Source: Ulva prolifera | Taxonomy: Eukaryota; Chlorophyta; Ulvophyceae; Ulvales; Ulvaceae | Assembly (NCBI GenBank): GCA_023078555.1 | Contig: CM041196.1 | Span: 3,472,001-3,536,000, forward strand | Reading direction: 5' to 3' | DNA: 64,000 nucleotides | In this document: one piece after another, positions 12,772 through 23,481 of the stretch | Position numbering within the stretch: position 1 is the stretch's first letter | Layout of the letters: each line of letters opens with the position of its first letter | Notes under the pieces: model-generated | What the model was told of the DNA's origin: nothing | Databases searched by the model: none | Seen by the model: the letters and a program-made list of their open reading frames with translations, nothing else | Translations under genes and position numbers: made by a program

Positions 12772-14622
12772 CCATGCCAGTTCTCCATACTCCAGTGGCG
12801 CGGATTGATACGTACGCAGTATGCGCGCATCGTCTGACGTTCAAACAGCGGCAATTCACGCAGAAATCGCGGCGTTGAAGACTGGCATCAGAGAATGACT
12901 GAAACATAGACATGTCAACGTTTCGTTTTCTTGAGTGTGAGCATTCTGCGCACAACGTGTGTCTGCAGTGCCGCTGCTCCAGGCCCGAATCTAGACAAGA
13001 TGAAATAATTCATAAAACGAGCAGGTCTAAACTTTGTTGCAAGCATCATTTGTCCATCCGCCTCGCTGTAGCGCATTACTCGACGCAAATTCAAAGATGC
13101 GCCATGGAGGAGCTCGCTTGCTCGACTCGAACTAGTGCTCGGTACATGCCTCTTGCATAAGACAACCTATGCTTGATAGATATATAATGCAAACAGTGAA
13201 GTACACACAGGTCGGTCGCATTACCTGATGTCACCGCTTATGCTCATCTCTGCCATGCCAATCCTGCTGCGGATGGCTGGCTTGTTAGAAACGTGCCCAA
13301 CTTCTCAGAGAAAGGCTAAAGTCCTCACCAGACTCTCTATCAGCATAGGTACTTTGTCGAGGCATCAATTAGTCGCCACATGCCATTCGGTTCGATGAGA
13401 TGTACAGCTGCGCTGGTGACAAATGTCGCCGTTGCCGTTGCAGGAGAGCACCACAATCAAGCGCTAACACTGCATGCTTGGAGGAATATGTTGGTGGCGT
13501 TGTGGCAGACAGTTCAAGGCGCAGGCCTATGCGACAGACAACCACGTGTTCGGATTTGGTGGCATAAGGGATGCGGGGCAGCTCGAAAAGCACACGTCGG
13601 ACCTGGTGCGGGAGAGTGCATCATAATTCATGATGTGATACACAGGAGCAATGCTACCTTAGCTATCTATCTCTGTGTGCGACCGAGGCGGGCTGTCGAA
13701 TTGCGCGACGGTGCTGAATTCCGTTTCTCAAAATTAAGAGCTCACGACACACAATGTGTTTCGTCATGACAGCGCATGAGGAATACCAGCCTAGCCGTTA
13801 TGATATATGCGTAGTGGACGCAGTGCCTGAGATGCTTCCATGTGGGATTTCAGTTCAAGCGTACGTCACGTTTCAATTCAGCACGCATGGGCCCCCGTTG
13901 GCTGCTGCCTCACCTGTGTCGCAGGCATTCTGACCTGGTAGAATCTGCGCAAGCATGTTGAGAATACAGTGGCAAGGAAGACTCAACTTCAGGAGGCACC
14001 TGGAGTCGTGTGCAAGAGAGCTCTGAGCGGGCACCAACACTGTATCTGCTCGGAGGGAACGGCACATGAGAAAAACCGGAATGCTCGTATTCATCAGTAT
14101 AATATGTGACGCACAGTGACAACACAGCGTGATTGGTCCCCACACAGTGTTGACATCATGTACGGTTTGGCACCAGGGAAGGCCGCACGAATGTCACGCA
14201 AAAAAAAGACTCGAACATACAGCTCAGATGCGAAATTTGAAACGAAAAGGATCCTATGCTTGTATCAAGCCAATAATTTGAGTTCTTGGCAAACCGTCAC
14301 AGCCGGCGGGTATGTCAATCACTACAGTTACAAATCATTACATTTGAAAGTCCTGAAAACTGGTCGTTCATATGAACGACTACGCTATCAAACACTTTTG
14401 GTTTGGTCAAACACATCAAATTAGCATTGAACCAGCTGTTTAGTAGACTTTGGTGCCTCAGACAGAACAGAAATGCACACAGCTTGTGGACAATGACCAC
14501 AACAATCTCCATGCGGTGGCCCATACCGAACTCGATCAGCATGGGGGCTCAGACAGGGCCACAAATCTATGCTCCGTCACATGCCATTGAACGAAGAAGG
14601 TTCCGATTCGTCCCTCCTGACG
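12772..14622. other. Mostly intergenic; 5' exon of the helicase-like gene not resolved
   Basis: Frames on both strands are short and unrecognised. A minus-strand frame at 12629-12955 may hold upstream exons of the helicase-like gene, but no motif supports it. Near 14,330-14,342 the plus strand has TTACA, that is TGTAA on the minus strand, a plausible poly(A) signal for the GH1 gene that ends at 14623. I see nothing else. Confidence 0.45.
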
Positions 14623-17489
14623 TCACAGCTCTGGATTTACGGGAGCATCGTCGCCCTCTTCGTGCTGTACATCCATCTGCTGATTGCAGTCAAGTGGTCT
14701 CTCATCACAGCACATTACGTGATGGCATTTATCAATCAAAAGTTCCATTTTGCTGAATACCTCGGCAAGAGTGTCAGGAACAACAGCATGTATCGCCTTG
14801 ACCGTGGCGACACTGTCAGCACGTGGAACACGCTCGAGATCGGGGCTGCTCATATCGCAGGAGAACAGTCCGAACCGGTGTTTGTATGCCTCGTGCCACT
14901 CAAAGTTGTCCACCAATGTCCAGAGGTACATGCCACGCAAATCAGCACCCTGTTGCATTGCTGTCAGTGCCTGCACAGAGGAAAGTGTCAACGGATCGGT
15001 TGCATCTCAGTGGATTGACCCTCATTCTCCGGCCAGGACCTGCCTGAGAGCATCTTGAGAGTCCAGTCGCATGATGTAAGCCAAGCTGCTGGGACTCAGG
15101 ATTACACAGGATCCAGCACTGCACAGACCACAGGGACTCTGGGAGCAGGGGAAAGGCCACACCGCAGCATAGTACTCTCTGATCAGGCGCGGACGAACCG
15201 CGTCCTTGACGTCAGCTGCGCCAAACTCTGTCACATACAATGGGACCTGCACATTGCTTAACACGTTGGCAAAGTGTCGCACTTTGGCTGGGAGTACAAT
15301 CTTCAATGCGACTTAACGTTACTGCAGTGGGGAATACAAAGCTCAATACAAACATACTATCGCTATAATGCAAACCCCATCTGGCATGAATACCATGTCC
15401 AGCAAAATTTGGTGCTCGCCTGGTACATAGAATCCACACTCGCTTCAATGGCAGCGGCAACTTGCCAGCAGAATCACAACTGAGGAACCAAACAGGAGAA
15501 TGTAAACACATCAGAGCAACCTGCCAGGGGACATACATTTAAACAACGGGCGTCAAGAAGATGCTGAGTGAGGCCTGCAGCATGGACTGGGAATTTTGAG
15601 TCTGATAAAAGCTCGTTCTCGTGGCCCTTCATCTGAAACCATCCTCCAAGGACAAGGCGAGAGTAGTAGTTAAGCCCGAGAAAGTCAAGGCTGGGTTTCT
15701 TGGGTGCCTGGAAAGTGATATCTGGGCCGGTCGGCATCGACCACCTGCAAAGCGTACAGGGATCCTTTCTCCAGAAAACGAAAGCACGAGCGAAGTGCAA
15801 ATCAAATGGGCACACGACTTACCTGTAGATTCCGTGCTGAAACCACTCAAGGGTCGTGCGTTTTGCAAAAACGTGATTGACCCACTTTGACACGAACGCT
15901 GTGTGGAAGTGCCACTTTCGATGTGGCTGCATCTCAATGAATTGATGCACTATACCAACCTGCATCCATTCACAATGCAGTGGCATGTGGAAATACCTGA
16001 CACACATGCATGGAACAGCAGCAGAGACAGGAGTTGATGCCAAGCGATGAACATACGGGTTCGCAATGCAGCTGGCATGAAACATATTCGCATACCAGGT
16101 CATGACGAGACGCAGGTGCACGACAGGAAGACACCCGCAAAGTGTTGGAACGAAGTACGGAATGGTGCAGCCGGATACGAATGACGACAAAGACTGTAAC
16201 CATGCAATGTGAACATGTGCCATGAACATACCTGGGTGCCTGGATTTGCAGCTTTGATGGCTTCGTATACCCGCTCATGAGCTTTCAGCATGTTCAGGAG
16301 ACTGATTCCAGCTTTCTTGAACCCCAGAATTTCCTCTGCATCCATTTAAAAAGTTGTGAAAGCTCCCGCAACACTACTGAGCCAGGTGCAACACATGTGG
16401 TACGAGGACACGATGCCTGAGCCTGGCAACAATGATCTTCATAATCCTGATTCACATTCACCTAGACATGCCGCACCACGATCCAAACGGAACAGTGACC
16501 AGGCACAAGGAAGCATGCCACATGCAGTGTTGTTTGAAGGCGAACCAGGTGGAAATATGCCGAATACATGCCCCGTCAAGCACACAACAGCAGGCTCATT
16601 GAAAGTCACCCACATGTCAACATGTTTCCGGAACTCCTTCTCCATTTGGGAGCAAAATTTTGTAAACAATGGCAAATTCGCCTCTTCCAAGAAACCTCCA
16701 AGGTCTTGGAACCATTTTGGATGCACAAAATGATGCAATGTTGCAACTGTGTGAATTCCCGCATCCTTGAGACTCTGGAAAATGGCATGATACCTGCATA
16801 GCGCATTACAAATTATTCGTTTCGTTGGGCAAAATCACGCTGCAGCCATCCACGTGGTCATGCAGATATCTTGCAGACTGCGATACAGTGGGAGGATCAC
16901 AATAAAAAATCTTATGGCAGCCCTCATGTACTAGGCGTAATGCGGCCACAAATGGCACACATCGATGTGGCGTTGGCACACCTGTCCACAGCATGCTGGT
17001 TGATGCATCCTTGCTCTGGCTCAATTCTGCAAACAACGCCGTTGAATTTCAGAGCAGGAACAAGTGTTTGAGAGATCTGTTTGCACACCCATGCAATCAA
17101 AGAGCGCCGCTGACAGTGGCTGTGGTATCTGGGGAGGGTGCTCTGTACCTGTGCCACTCAATAGACAGCCGGAAGGATGTGATCCCCAGTGTAACTGCCA
17201 ACTCAACATCTGCCTTGAATCTGCAAGGAGCGCCTCTCAAATAAACTTGCTAGAGATCCTTCTCAAAGCAAACAGCATGAAGCTGGCCTGGGTCACCAAC
17301 TCGTCAACTGGCGAAGAAGTGATGGTCAAACCTGTTCCAGAAATCACATGCAACTCCTATGACATCTTGACTATCTGGAACGGGGCTTTGTTTGTACTTC
17401 CGCCGGACATGATCGGTCCAGTTTGACGCAAATTCCTGTTCTCCGCTGTTTTGAAACACGGAAATCGAGATTCCTTTGTGAAATGCCAT
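14623..17489 (-). CDS. Glycoside hydrolase family 1 beta-glucosidase, multi-exon
   Basis: This is a GH1 beta-glycosidase spread over about nine exons on the minus strand. In order I can read: an N-terminal segment with GISISVFQNSG...SNWTDH (near 17,400-17,489); LGITSFRLSIEWHR (near 17,160-17,215); IEPEQG (near 17,000); FQSLKDAGIHTVATLHHF and FLEEANLPLF; the acid/base motif WVTFNEP (near 16,610); FPPGSPS; KKAGISLLNMLKAHERVYE (near 16,290); an HxF(V)SKWVNHVF exon (near 15,880); WSMPTGPDITF and LDFLGLNYYSR (near 15,680-15,740); the nucleophile exon VPLYVTEFGAADV (near 15,230); and MYLWTLVDNFEWHEAYKHRFGLF in the last exon. Both catalytic Glu residues are present, but the usual TENG at the nucleophile reads TEFG. 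The frame stays open above 17,489, so a further 5' exon, perhaps with a signal peptide, is likely. Confidence 0.83.
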
Positions 17490-18235
17490 CAGGAGGAACG
17501 TTACCTAAGGCAAAGCCACACGGACTATCATCAAATGTGGTGGTATGATTCAGAGCTTGTAAGCTGCGTCGGTTGTACGTCTACGTGGAATCGCTGCACT
17601 GGCGCGCCGGTGCAAGATGCCACGCCAACAATGCTATCCCTCATAGTGGCAACAGAATGCTGTAGCACTTGCATGATGTGCTGAGTGGGTTGCAACCGAA
17701 TCCCCGTTCATCCCAAGAGTTTATGCTGCGTTTGTATGGCTCAGCGTCATCAGTGCCGTCTGGTGTGAACAGTGCTCGCGATATTTCAACAGTTCGCCGT
17801 GCCTATGCCGACAACCAATCGCCGGAAAATTGTGACTGCTCCACTGCAAATGATTCCCTTGCGCACAGAATTGATGTTGCGCGACCCGACGGTTGAAGGA
17901 CACCGAAACCCAATGTATTTGTGCACTGCAGTGCACATATGGCCGCATCGGACTCTGCCGCACGCTGGGTGTCATCAGCTCGTTCCGTACGTGGTTCGCC
18001 GTCAGCATCCAATGACTAGATCATGTTTCTTGACCCGGAACCTGGAGAACCCAACCATAGGCGTCTCTTGGGAAGGAGTGCAACACCTGCGACGCACCCA
18101 AGGCAGTGATACCGCTGAAGCGGTATCGGTCAAACTGACAGGCCATAATTGAAGGTTTGAAAGACAGACCGTACTGACTGAAAATGACAGTAGCAAGGTA
18201 GAAGTTGGAATATGATAATAGAAAATTCATTGTGT

Positions 18236-18300
18236 GTTACAAGGACAAAGGCAGCAAGGCGGGCAGCACCGCGAAGAAGCAAGCAGACGAAGCAAAATTC
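18236..18300 (-). repeat. Truncated LINE 3' tail, reverse orientation
   Basis: The plus strand reads gtgttacaaggacaaagg, then a GC-rich stretch containing gcagcaccgcgaagaagc. This is the reverse complement of the last roughly 55 bases of the LINE 3' UTR that ends with TGTAA at 37,098. A weaker copy begins at about 18,850 (gtggtacaaggacaaagc). Both look like dead-on-arrival 5'-truncated insertions. Confidence 0.55.
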
Positions 18301-19343
18301 ATTGTATGACGCATATCTCCCAATGCCTGTGAAGCGCTACGGGACCATACCAGGTACATCACACGTACTGCCATGGCCTTTACATGGCAGATCCTGATTT
18401 CCAGACGTGTTCCAGACGTTTCCCAAACCATGTATCTCAGACCTCGGGATTACACCCCCACAGCGTGTCCTTCTGCCTGCTCCTGGTCTTACAATGCAGA
18501 CTCTTGCTTAAGTACTAGCCTGCAGCATCGCATCCCATGGTGTGCGCAAGAAATTCATTGTCTGCACATGCCGCTCGAAGTGTCCCTTTATGCAGTAGGA
18601 ACTCTCTGCAGAGGCAAGCCCGGCCGAAACAAAAAATCACAGACCGCTCTTTCTTAAAATTTTCTCAGTGCCAGCCACAAGCTTGCAGCTGCGGTGAGTC
18701 ACCGCCGGTGACCATGGTGCGGCACAGCACCTTCGGCATGCACATGGCCTGCTGTTCCAGGCACAGTCTCAGGGGTTTCCGGCCACGTATACGATGGCGA
18801 ATTGTGAGCGTGTGCGGCTCTGAGAGGCCGCGTCATGCGTGTGAATAGTTGTGGTACAAGGACAAAGCCGGATAGGCTGGCAGCAGCGCCTGGGAAACGC
18901 AGAAGCACAGCAACGCCACCGGATGCCGCCATGCGTCAAATCCGCCCTCAGCTCCCGTGCACAGCAGGACGGCCACGCATCAACGACCAGGACCACCACA
19001 CACATATGGATAGTTGTGTGCCTGTGTGAGTGGGAGCATGTGTGCGGGAGTGGGTATGTGGAAGCATTGGTGTGCATCAGTGGTGTTCACAGGGTGCTGT
19101 GTCTAGGTTCTATGCCGATTGGCGGCGGCATGAGCGTTCATGTTCTTGTGTTGCGCGCAGTCCCTGTGGTGCTACCTCCCCTTCCAGTTGTGTCCTTAAG
19201 GACACAATTGTAACACACAAGCACCTACTGGGCCTTGGGTGTGCTGTGTCCTGAGTGGGTCAGCGGGTGACGGCGCTGCCGTGTTCCTTCGCCGCTCTTG
19301 GCTGTTCGGCTCGGGTGCAGGAGTGAAGCCGGGGATGGCTGCA

Positions 19344-19347
<4 letters not shown>

Positions 19348-19383
<36 letters not shown>
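19348..19383 (+). repeat. Homopolymer run of 36 G
   Basis: This is an uninterrupted run of G with GC-rich flanks. It could be a true G-quadruplex-forming tract or a length estimate from the assembler. Confidence 0.9.
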
Positions 19384-20223
19384 CGGCTTATGCATTGGGC
19401 CGGCGCCGGCTGGGCTTCCGGCTTGGGCCACCGCGGCCGCACGGGTGGCGGGGTCGTATTGCGTGCAGGCGCGGGGGTGCGTGTGTTGGGGGGTTGGAGC
19501 GGGGACGCGTGCGTGGGTGTGGGGGTATGTAGATGCGTGTTCAGTGGTTTCTGTCATGCTGCGTTGGTGCGGGTGCTTGCTGTGGCTGGGCCCTGAGTCT
19601 GGGCAGATTTGACGTGAGTGCCGCTTCCCTGCTGCGCGTGCTTTGGGCTGTTTGTGTGCTTGCTCTTTGTCCTGGCGGTGCTACCAGCTGATCATGACTC
19701 CGCTCACCACTCGTATGAAAAGCAAATCTTCTGCTGCAGAGGCTCTGTGGATTGACTCATCTTGTGAGCATGTGGCATTGCTACAGCTCGCCCTCCTTTG
19801 CGGGACTCATGAGGCCTTAAGGCTAAGCTTGTGAACTGCACGATGTGAGTGGATCCGGATCCCTATAGCGGTAGGACAGATCGTCTGACACCGCTGACAA
19901 TGGTCCCTGCATGGCATCCTGGAGCTACTCTACAATGCTCAAGACGCGCTGAAGGTAGTGATGATGCCTCCACCCGGGGCAAGGCGGTGTAGCAGAGGAG
20001 GCCGCTGTGTCACGTGGTGTGTTCATCATGGCACAGTTTCGCGCATGTAGCCACCTCGGCCCAGTTGGCACTGCCCCCAGGTGAGGACCACATGTCTGTA
20101 CAGTCGGTGTCACCACTGCCCTGACGTCGAAGCATCGCCATGACCGCATAATTGCTTTTGTCGCAACCGCAATTGCTGTCTAACAGTCGGTCGACCATGT
20201 GATAGACTGCGACGGTACTTGCC

Positions 20224-22096
20224 ATGTTTGTTGCGCGCGGAACTGCGCTCGCTTCTTCGCAGGGTCGGCCATCGATATTTATACAGGCAGTATGTGGTTC
20301 CAGGTCTAGCGTAGGCTGTGCGAAACTGAACAAGATGTCTCGTGAGGTCAGCGCTGCTGCACGCGGCGCAGGGGCAGTGCTCCTGTTTGATGTCATGGTG
20401 AGCTGCTGCCATGCACCGGTCACCATACACAGTGCGGTTCTGCAAACCGAATTTCAGCTGATGGGTGACTGCGCGAAAGCATTGCCATATCAAGTTGCAT
20501 GTGATTTGACCCCAACAGTCCTCGAGAAGCCCACTGGCAGGGCAACCATGGCGTACCATAATAGTATGACGCTAGATGAAAGTCTTCGAATAAGCGTAGT
20601 TCTGTTGCAGTACAACGTTCACATCATGGTACATGCAATCATTGGCATTACGCTATGGCAGTCGTGGGTGCTGGTGGTCATTGCAGGCTACCACCCTGCA
20701 TTGATCAGAGCCACCGAGTCTAGACGTCAAATGAACGACACAGGCCTATATGATCCATTGAAAGTTCAATATCAGGCACACACACAGTGCACATCATGTG
20801 CATGCCTACACGATCCCATGACACAGCACATGTCAGCTGCTGTACAGGATACCATCGTCAAAGATCCTTTTTACAAGCACATGCCTATGCATTTTGACAT
20901 GACGTTCCAGGAACTTCTAGCTGCAAAGCACCCAACCACATGGATCGACTTCGAAAAAGGCAATCTCACCGAGGATCAGGCTCTGGCACAATTCTTCGCT
21001 GATGGCCGCGAAGTCGATGCCGAAGGCCTTAAAGGAATGCTTGTGTGTGCTCTGCTTCCCATGATTCCTGTTGTGAGCAATCCATTCATGTAACACAGTC
21101 ACGATGTCTCATGGTACGCAGGCTGCTGGGCTGCTGTCACACCTGGTGAGCTGCGAAAGTGTACAGCATTAAAATAAGGGGTGCCACAAATTGCAGCGTT
21201 GCCCAGATGTCAGTGTCAAATTGTTACACATGAGCTTCTGCATAGCATGCTCTCTTGTGATCGTCTATGCAAATTCGAATTGAGCTTCTGGCTGCCCAAT
21301 GTTCCATCAGTATAGAAATGCGGAAAAGCGAATGTGATCTTGACAGCTTCAGCGGAGTACAAGCAGGTGAGTGTTTCTGCGCAAGGCTGTGTGTTTTCGA
21401 AGTACCCAAATTAAAGTGTGCTTTCGAATGTTGCACTCCTCATCGCGCATATCTGGGCTGCAACAAAAACAAGTTCAGTGCTGGCCAGGCAGGAGCTGAC
21501 ACACGCTTCCCCATGCAGGTGGATAGGTATGAGTTTCTTCCAGGCATGCCGGAATTGTTACAGCAGCTGCAGGGCCAGGGAACGGAGATGCATGTGATTT
21601 CCAACTATCCTGAGTGGTATCGCCTCATTGAAGACAAGCTGCAAATCTCGCAGTACCTGCCATGGACTTTCATCTCATGCAGCGGCCCAATGAAGGTGAT
21701 TTGATACCACCTTCTTCTGTGTTTGTTCCTGGTCTGACCAGGAATCTTGTTGCTTATTTTCCAAAGACTCGAAGCTCCACAGTGCAGCTCAACTGGCGAT
21801 GGTATTATTCATGCTGCACAGTTGTTCCTGCTGATGCGCTATGCTACTTGGTCGATGGATGGAGAGTCATAGTGTATGCTACAGCCAGTGCAGTGCTGCA
21901 GGGCTTCAGGAAGCCAGACCTGGCAGCATATGATGTGGTGTGCCAACACCTCGACATTGTCCCAGAGCAGGCAATTATCATTGATGACCGCAAGGTGAAC
22001 ATTGACGCAGCTTTAGAGCATGGGATGCGCGGTATTCACATGAGTACCGTTGACAAGCTTCGCGAACAGCTCAGATTGCTCGATTTTGATGTCTGA
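20224..22096 (+). CDS. HAD-superfamily hydrolase, plant chloroplast FMN hydrolase (cpFHy1) type
   Basis: I place four exons at 20224-20397, 20848-21042, 21519-21695 and 21902-22096, all phase 0, giving 246 residues. HAD motif I (LLFDVM joined to DTIVKDPFY) spans the first intron and supplies the Asp nucleophile and the second Asp. Motif II is in HVISNYPEWY, the motif III Lys in GFRKPDLAAYD, and motif IV is IIIDDRKVN. The order DTIV-DPFY, KHPTTWIDFEKG, FFADGREVD-EGLK, FLPGM and IEDKL follows the plant protein annotated as chloroplast FMN hydrolase, a phosphatase acting on flavin mononucleotide. The first 35 residues are Ser-, Arg- and Ala-rich and could be a plastid transit peptide. The substrate is inferred from the family and was not proved from sequence. 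Confidence 0.85.
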
Positions 22097-23481
22097 TTTG
22101 ACTTGACGCATTTTCCAGATTTTGTGCAGCAATATGAGCCAGCCCAGTGCGTATACCAGCCGTGCCGAGTGTCAATTGTCGGCAGAAGTCCCAGTCAGTC
22201 GGAGATCCTGCATCAGAACCAGTGGTTCACTCATAACTGGACTCGCCATCAACATGCCCACATGAACTCTCAGCACTGTATGACCACAATGAGGATGTTG
22301 ATATACATCTGCAATTGATGCCTGTTCTTGCACAAGTTAAGATCGTTCCAAAAACATATTGATAGCTGGAAAATCATGCTTTAGCTACTCTGTTTCTTCT
22401 CTGCCAAGGATTTGATAAATGTCTGAACCTCGCACTGCACTGGTACTCGCCACGATTGTTTTTCTTTACCAGTGTTCACAGGTACATACAGTTGTCTACA
22501 TTGTTTCAGCATCTGCACAAAGAACTCACTGTGTGTACACGTGATGCTGCTCGCATCCAGATGGAGGCCAGTATCGAACGAATGCACGAAACCCTACACG
22601 CAATGCTTTGAGGCATGTGTCCATGAAATCTGACATGCAGGCACAGGCAAAGACTTGTGACCAAGCTTTGTGAGGAGCACTGCTGCAGGACGCAACTCGA
22701 GGATCATGGGCACATATTCTATGGATATAATGACGCCCGGAGTCTCATTATAGTTTTGTCATGACTGATGACGCTACATGTCCAGCTCTGGAAAATCTAT
22801 GTTGACACGTCTGCACGATAACATAGACGCAGATGCAGACGGGTGCTTCGCAGTGACATCTAGACAAGGCCACTTGTTTCACAGTGTCGTCCTCACCAGG
22901 CCAGGCCAGCGCGGCCCAGCTGAACTGTTGGCAGCACTGGGTTGCTCAATTCAACAAGCCAGCAGCAACAGAGAAAGCACCCTCAGCACTGAGGCGATCA
23001 CCGAACGCCCAGCTGCATACATCTGCACGAAGGCCTGCAGCAACTGCACATGCACTCTACCTACACCATCTTGCTGTACATCCAAGCGTTCGCATCTGAA
23101 CACGATACCATCATCGAGCATGTAATCTACATTGTCGAATGAGCCTCCACAAGCTGCTATGCGTCGTGGGTCATCGACCTACTTGCACATGAAGGCGGGC
23201 CCGCCTGCCTGGAAAACATCGACCTACCAGCGGCATGTAGCTGGGACGGCGCTGTCGTGGAGTTCTATGAAATTGTCCTCCCTAGCTGCGGCCCTGCTGC
23301 GGACATTGTGGCCGCCAGGCCCGCAATACTGTGGCATGCCATGGCATCGAGCGCCAGTGAGTTGACAATCTGTTTCTGTTGGACACGATGCTGCTACGGA
23401 GCTCTCGCAACAGAGCATGCAGCCCGCCTGCGGCTTCATCTTCTCGGGCCTACTGTGCAAATCCCACAGATCTCAGCCTTG
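22097..23481. other. Intergenic, no supported gene
   Basis: Frames of 60-170 codons overlap on both strands with no recognised domain. A minus-strand frame at 22,381-22,587 has a protein-like composition (for example WRVPVQCEVQTFIKSL) and might be the last exon of an unidentified minus-strand gene, but I cannot extend it. Confidence 0.4.

Larger units (their letters stand above)
17490..20223. other. Intergenic block with LINE 3'-tail fragments and a poly-G run
   Basis: I can support no gene here. The 5' exon of GH1 may lie in its left part; a minus-strand frame at 18,002-18,196 starts with a hydrophobic stretch like a signal peptide but cannot be joined confidently. The right part holds LINE-tail-like fragments (annotated separately), a TGTAA at about 19,208 and a GC-rich stretch at 19,250-19,690 that resembles the 3' UTR of the LINE at 36.5-37.1 kb. 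Confidence 0.45.

Noticed and set aside
20110-20559. 149-codon minus-strand frame near the FMN hydrolase start
   Set aside because: It is antisense to exon 1 of the hydrolase and has no protein-like motif.
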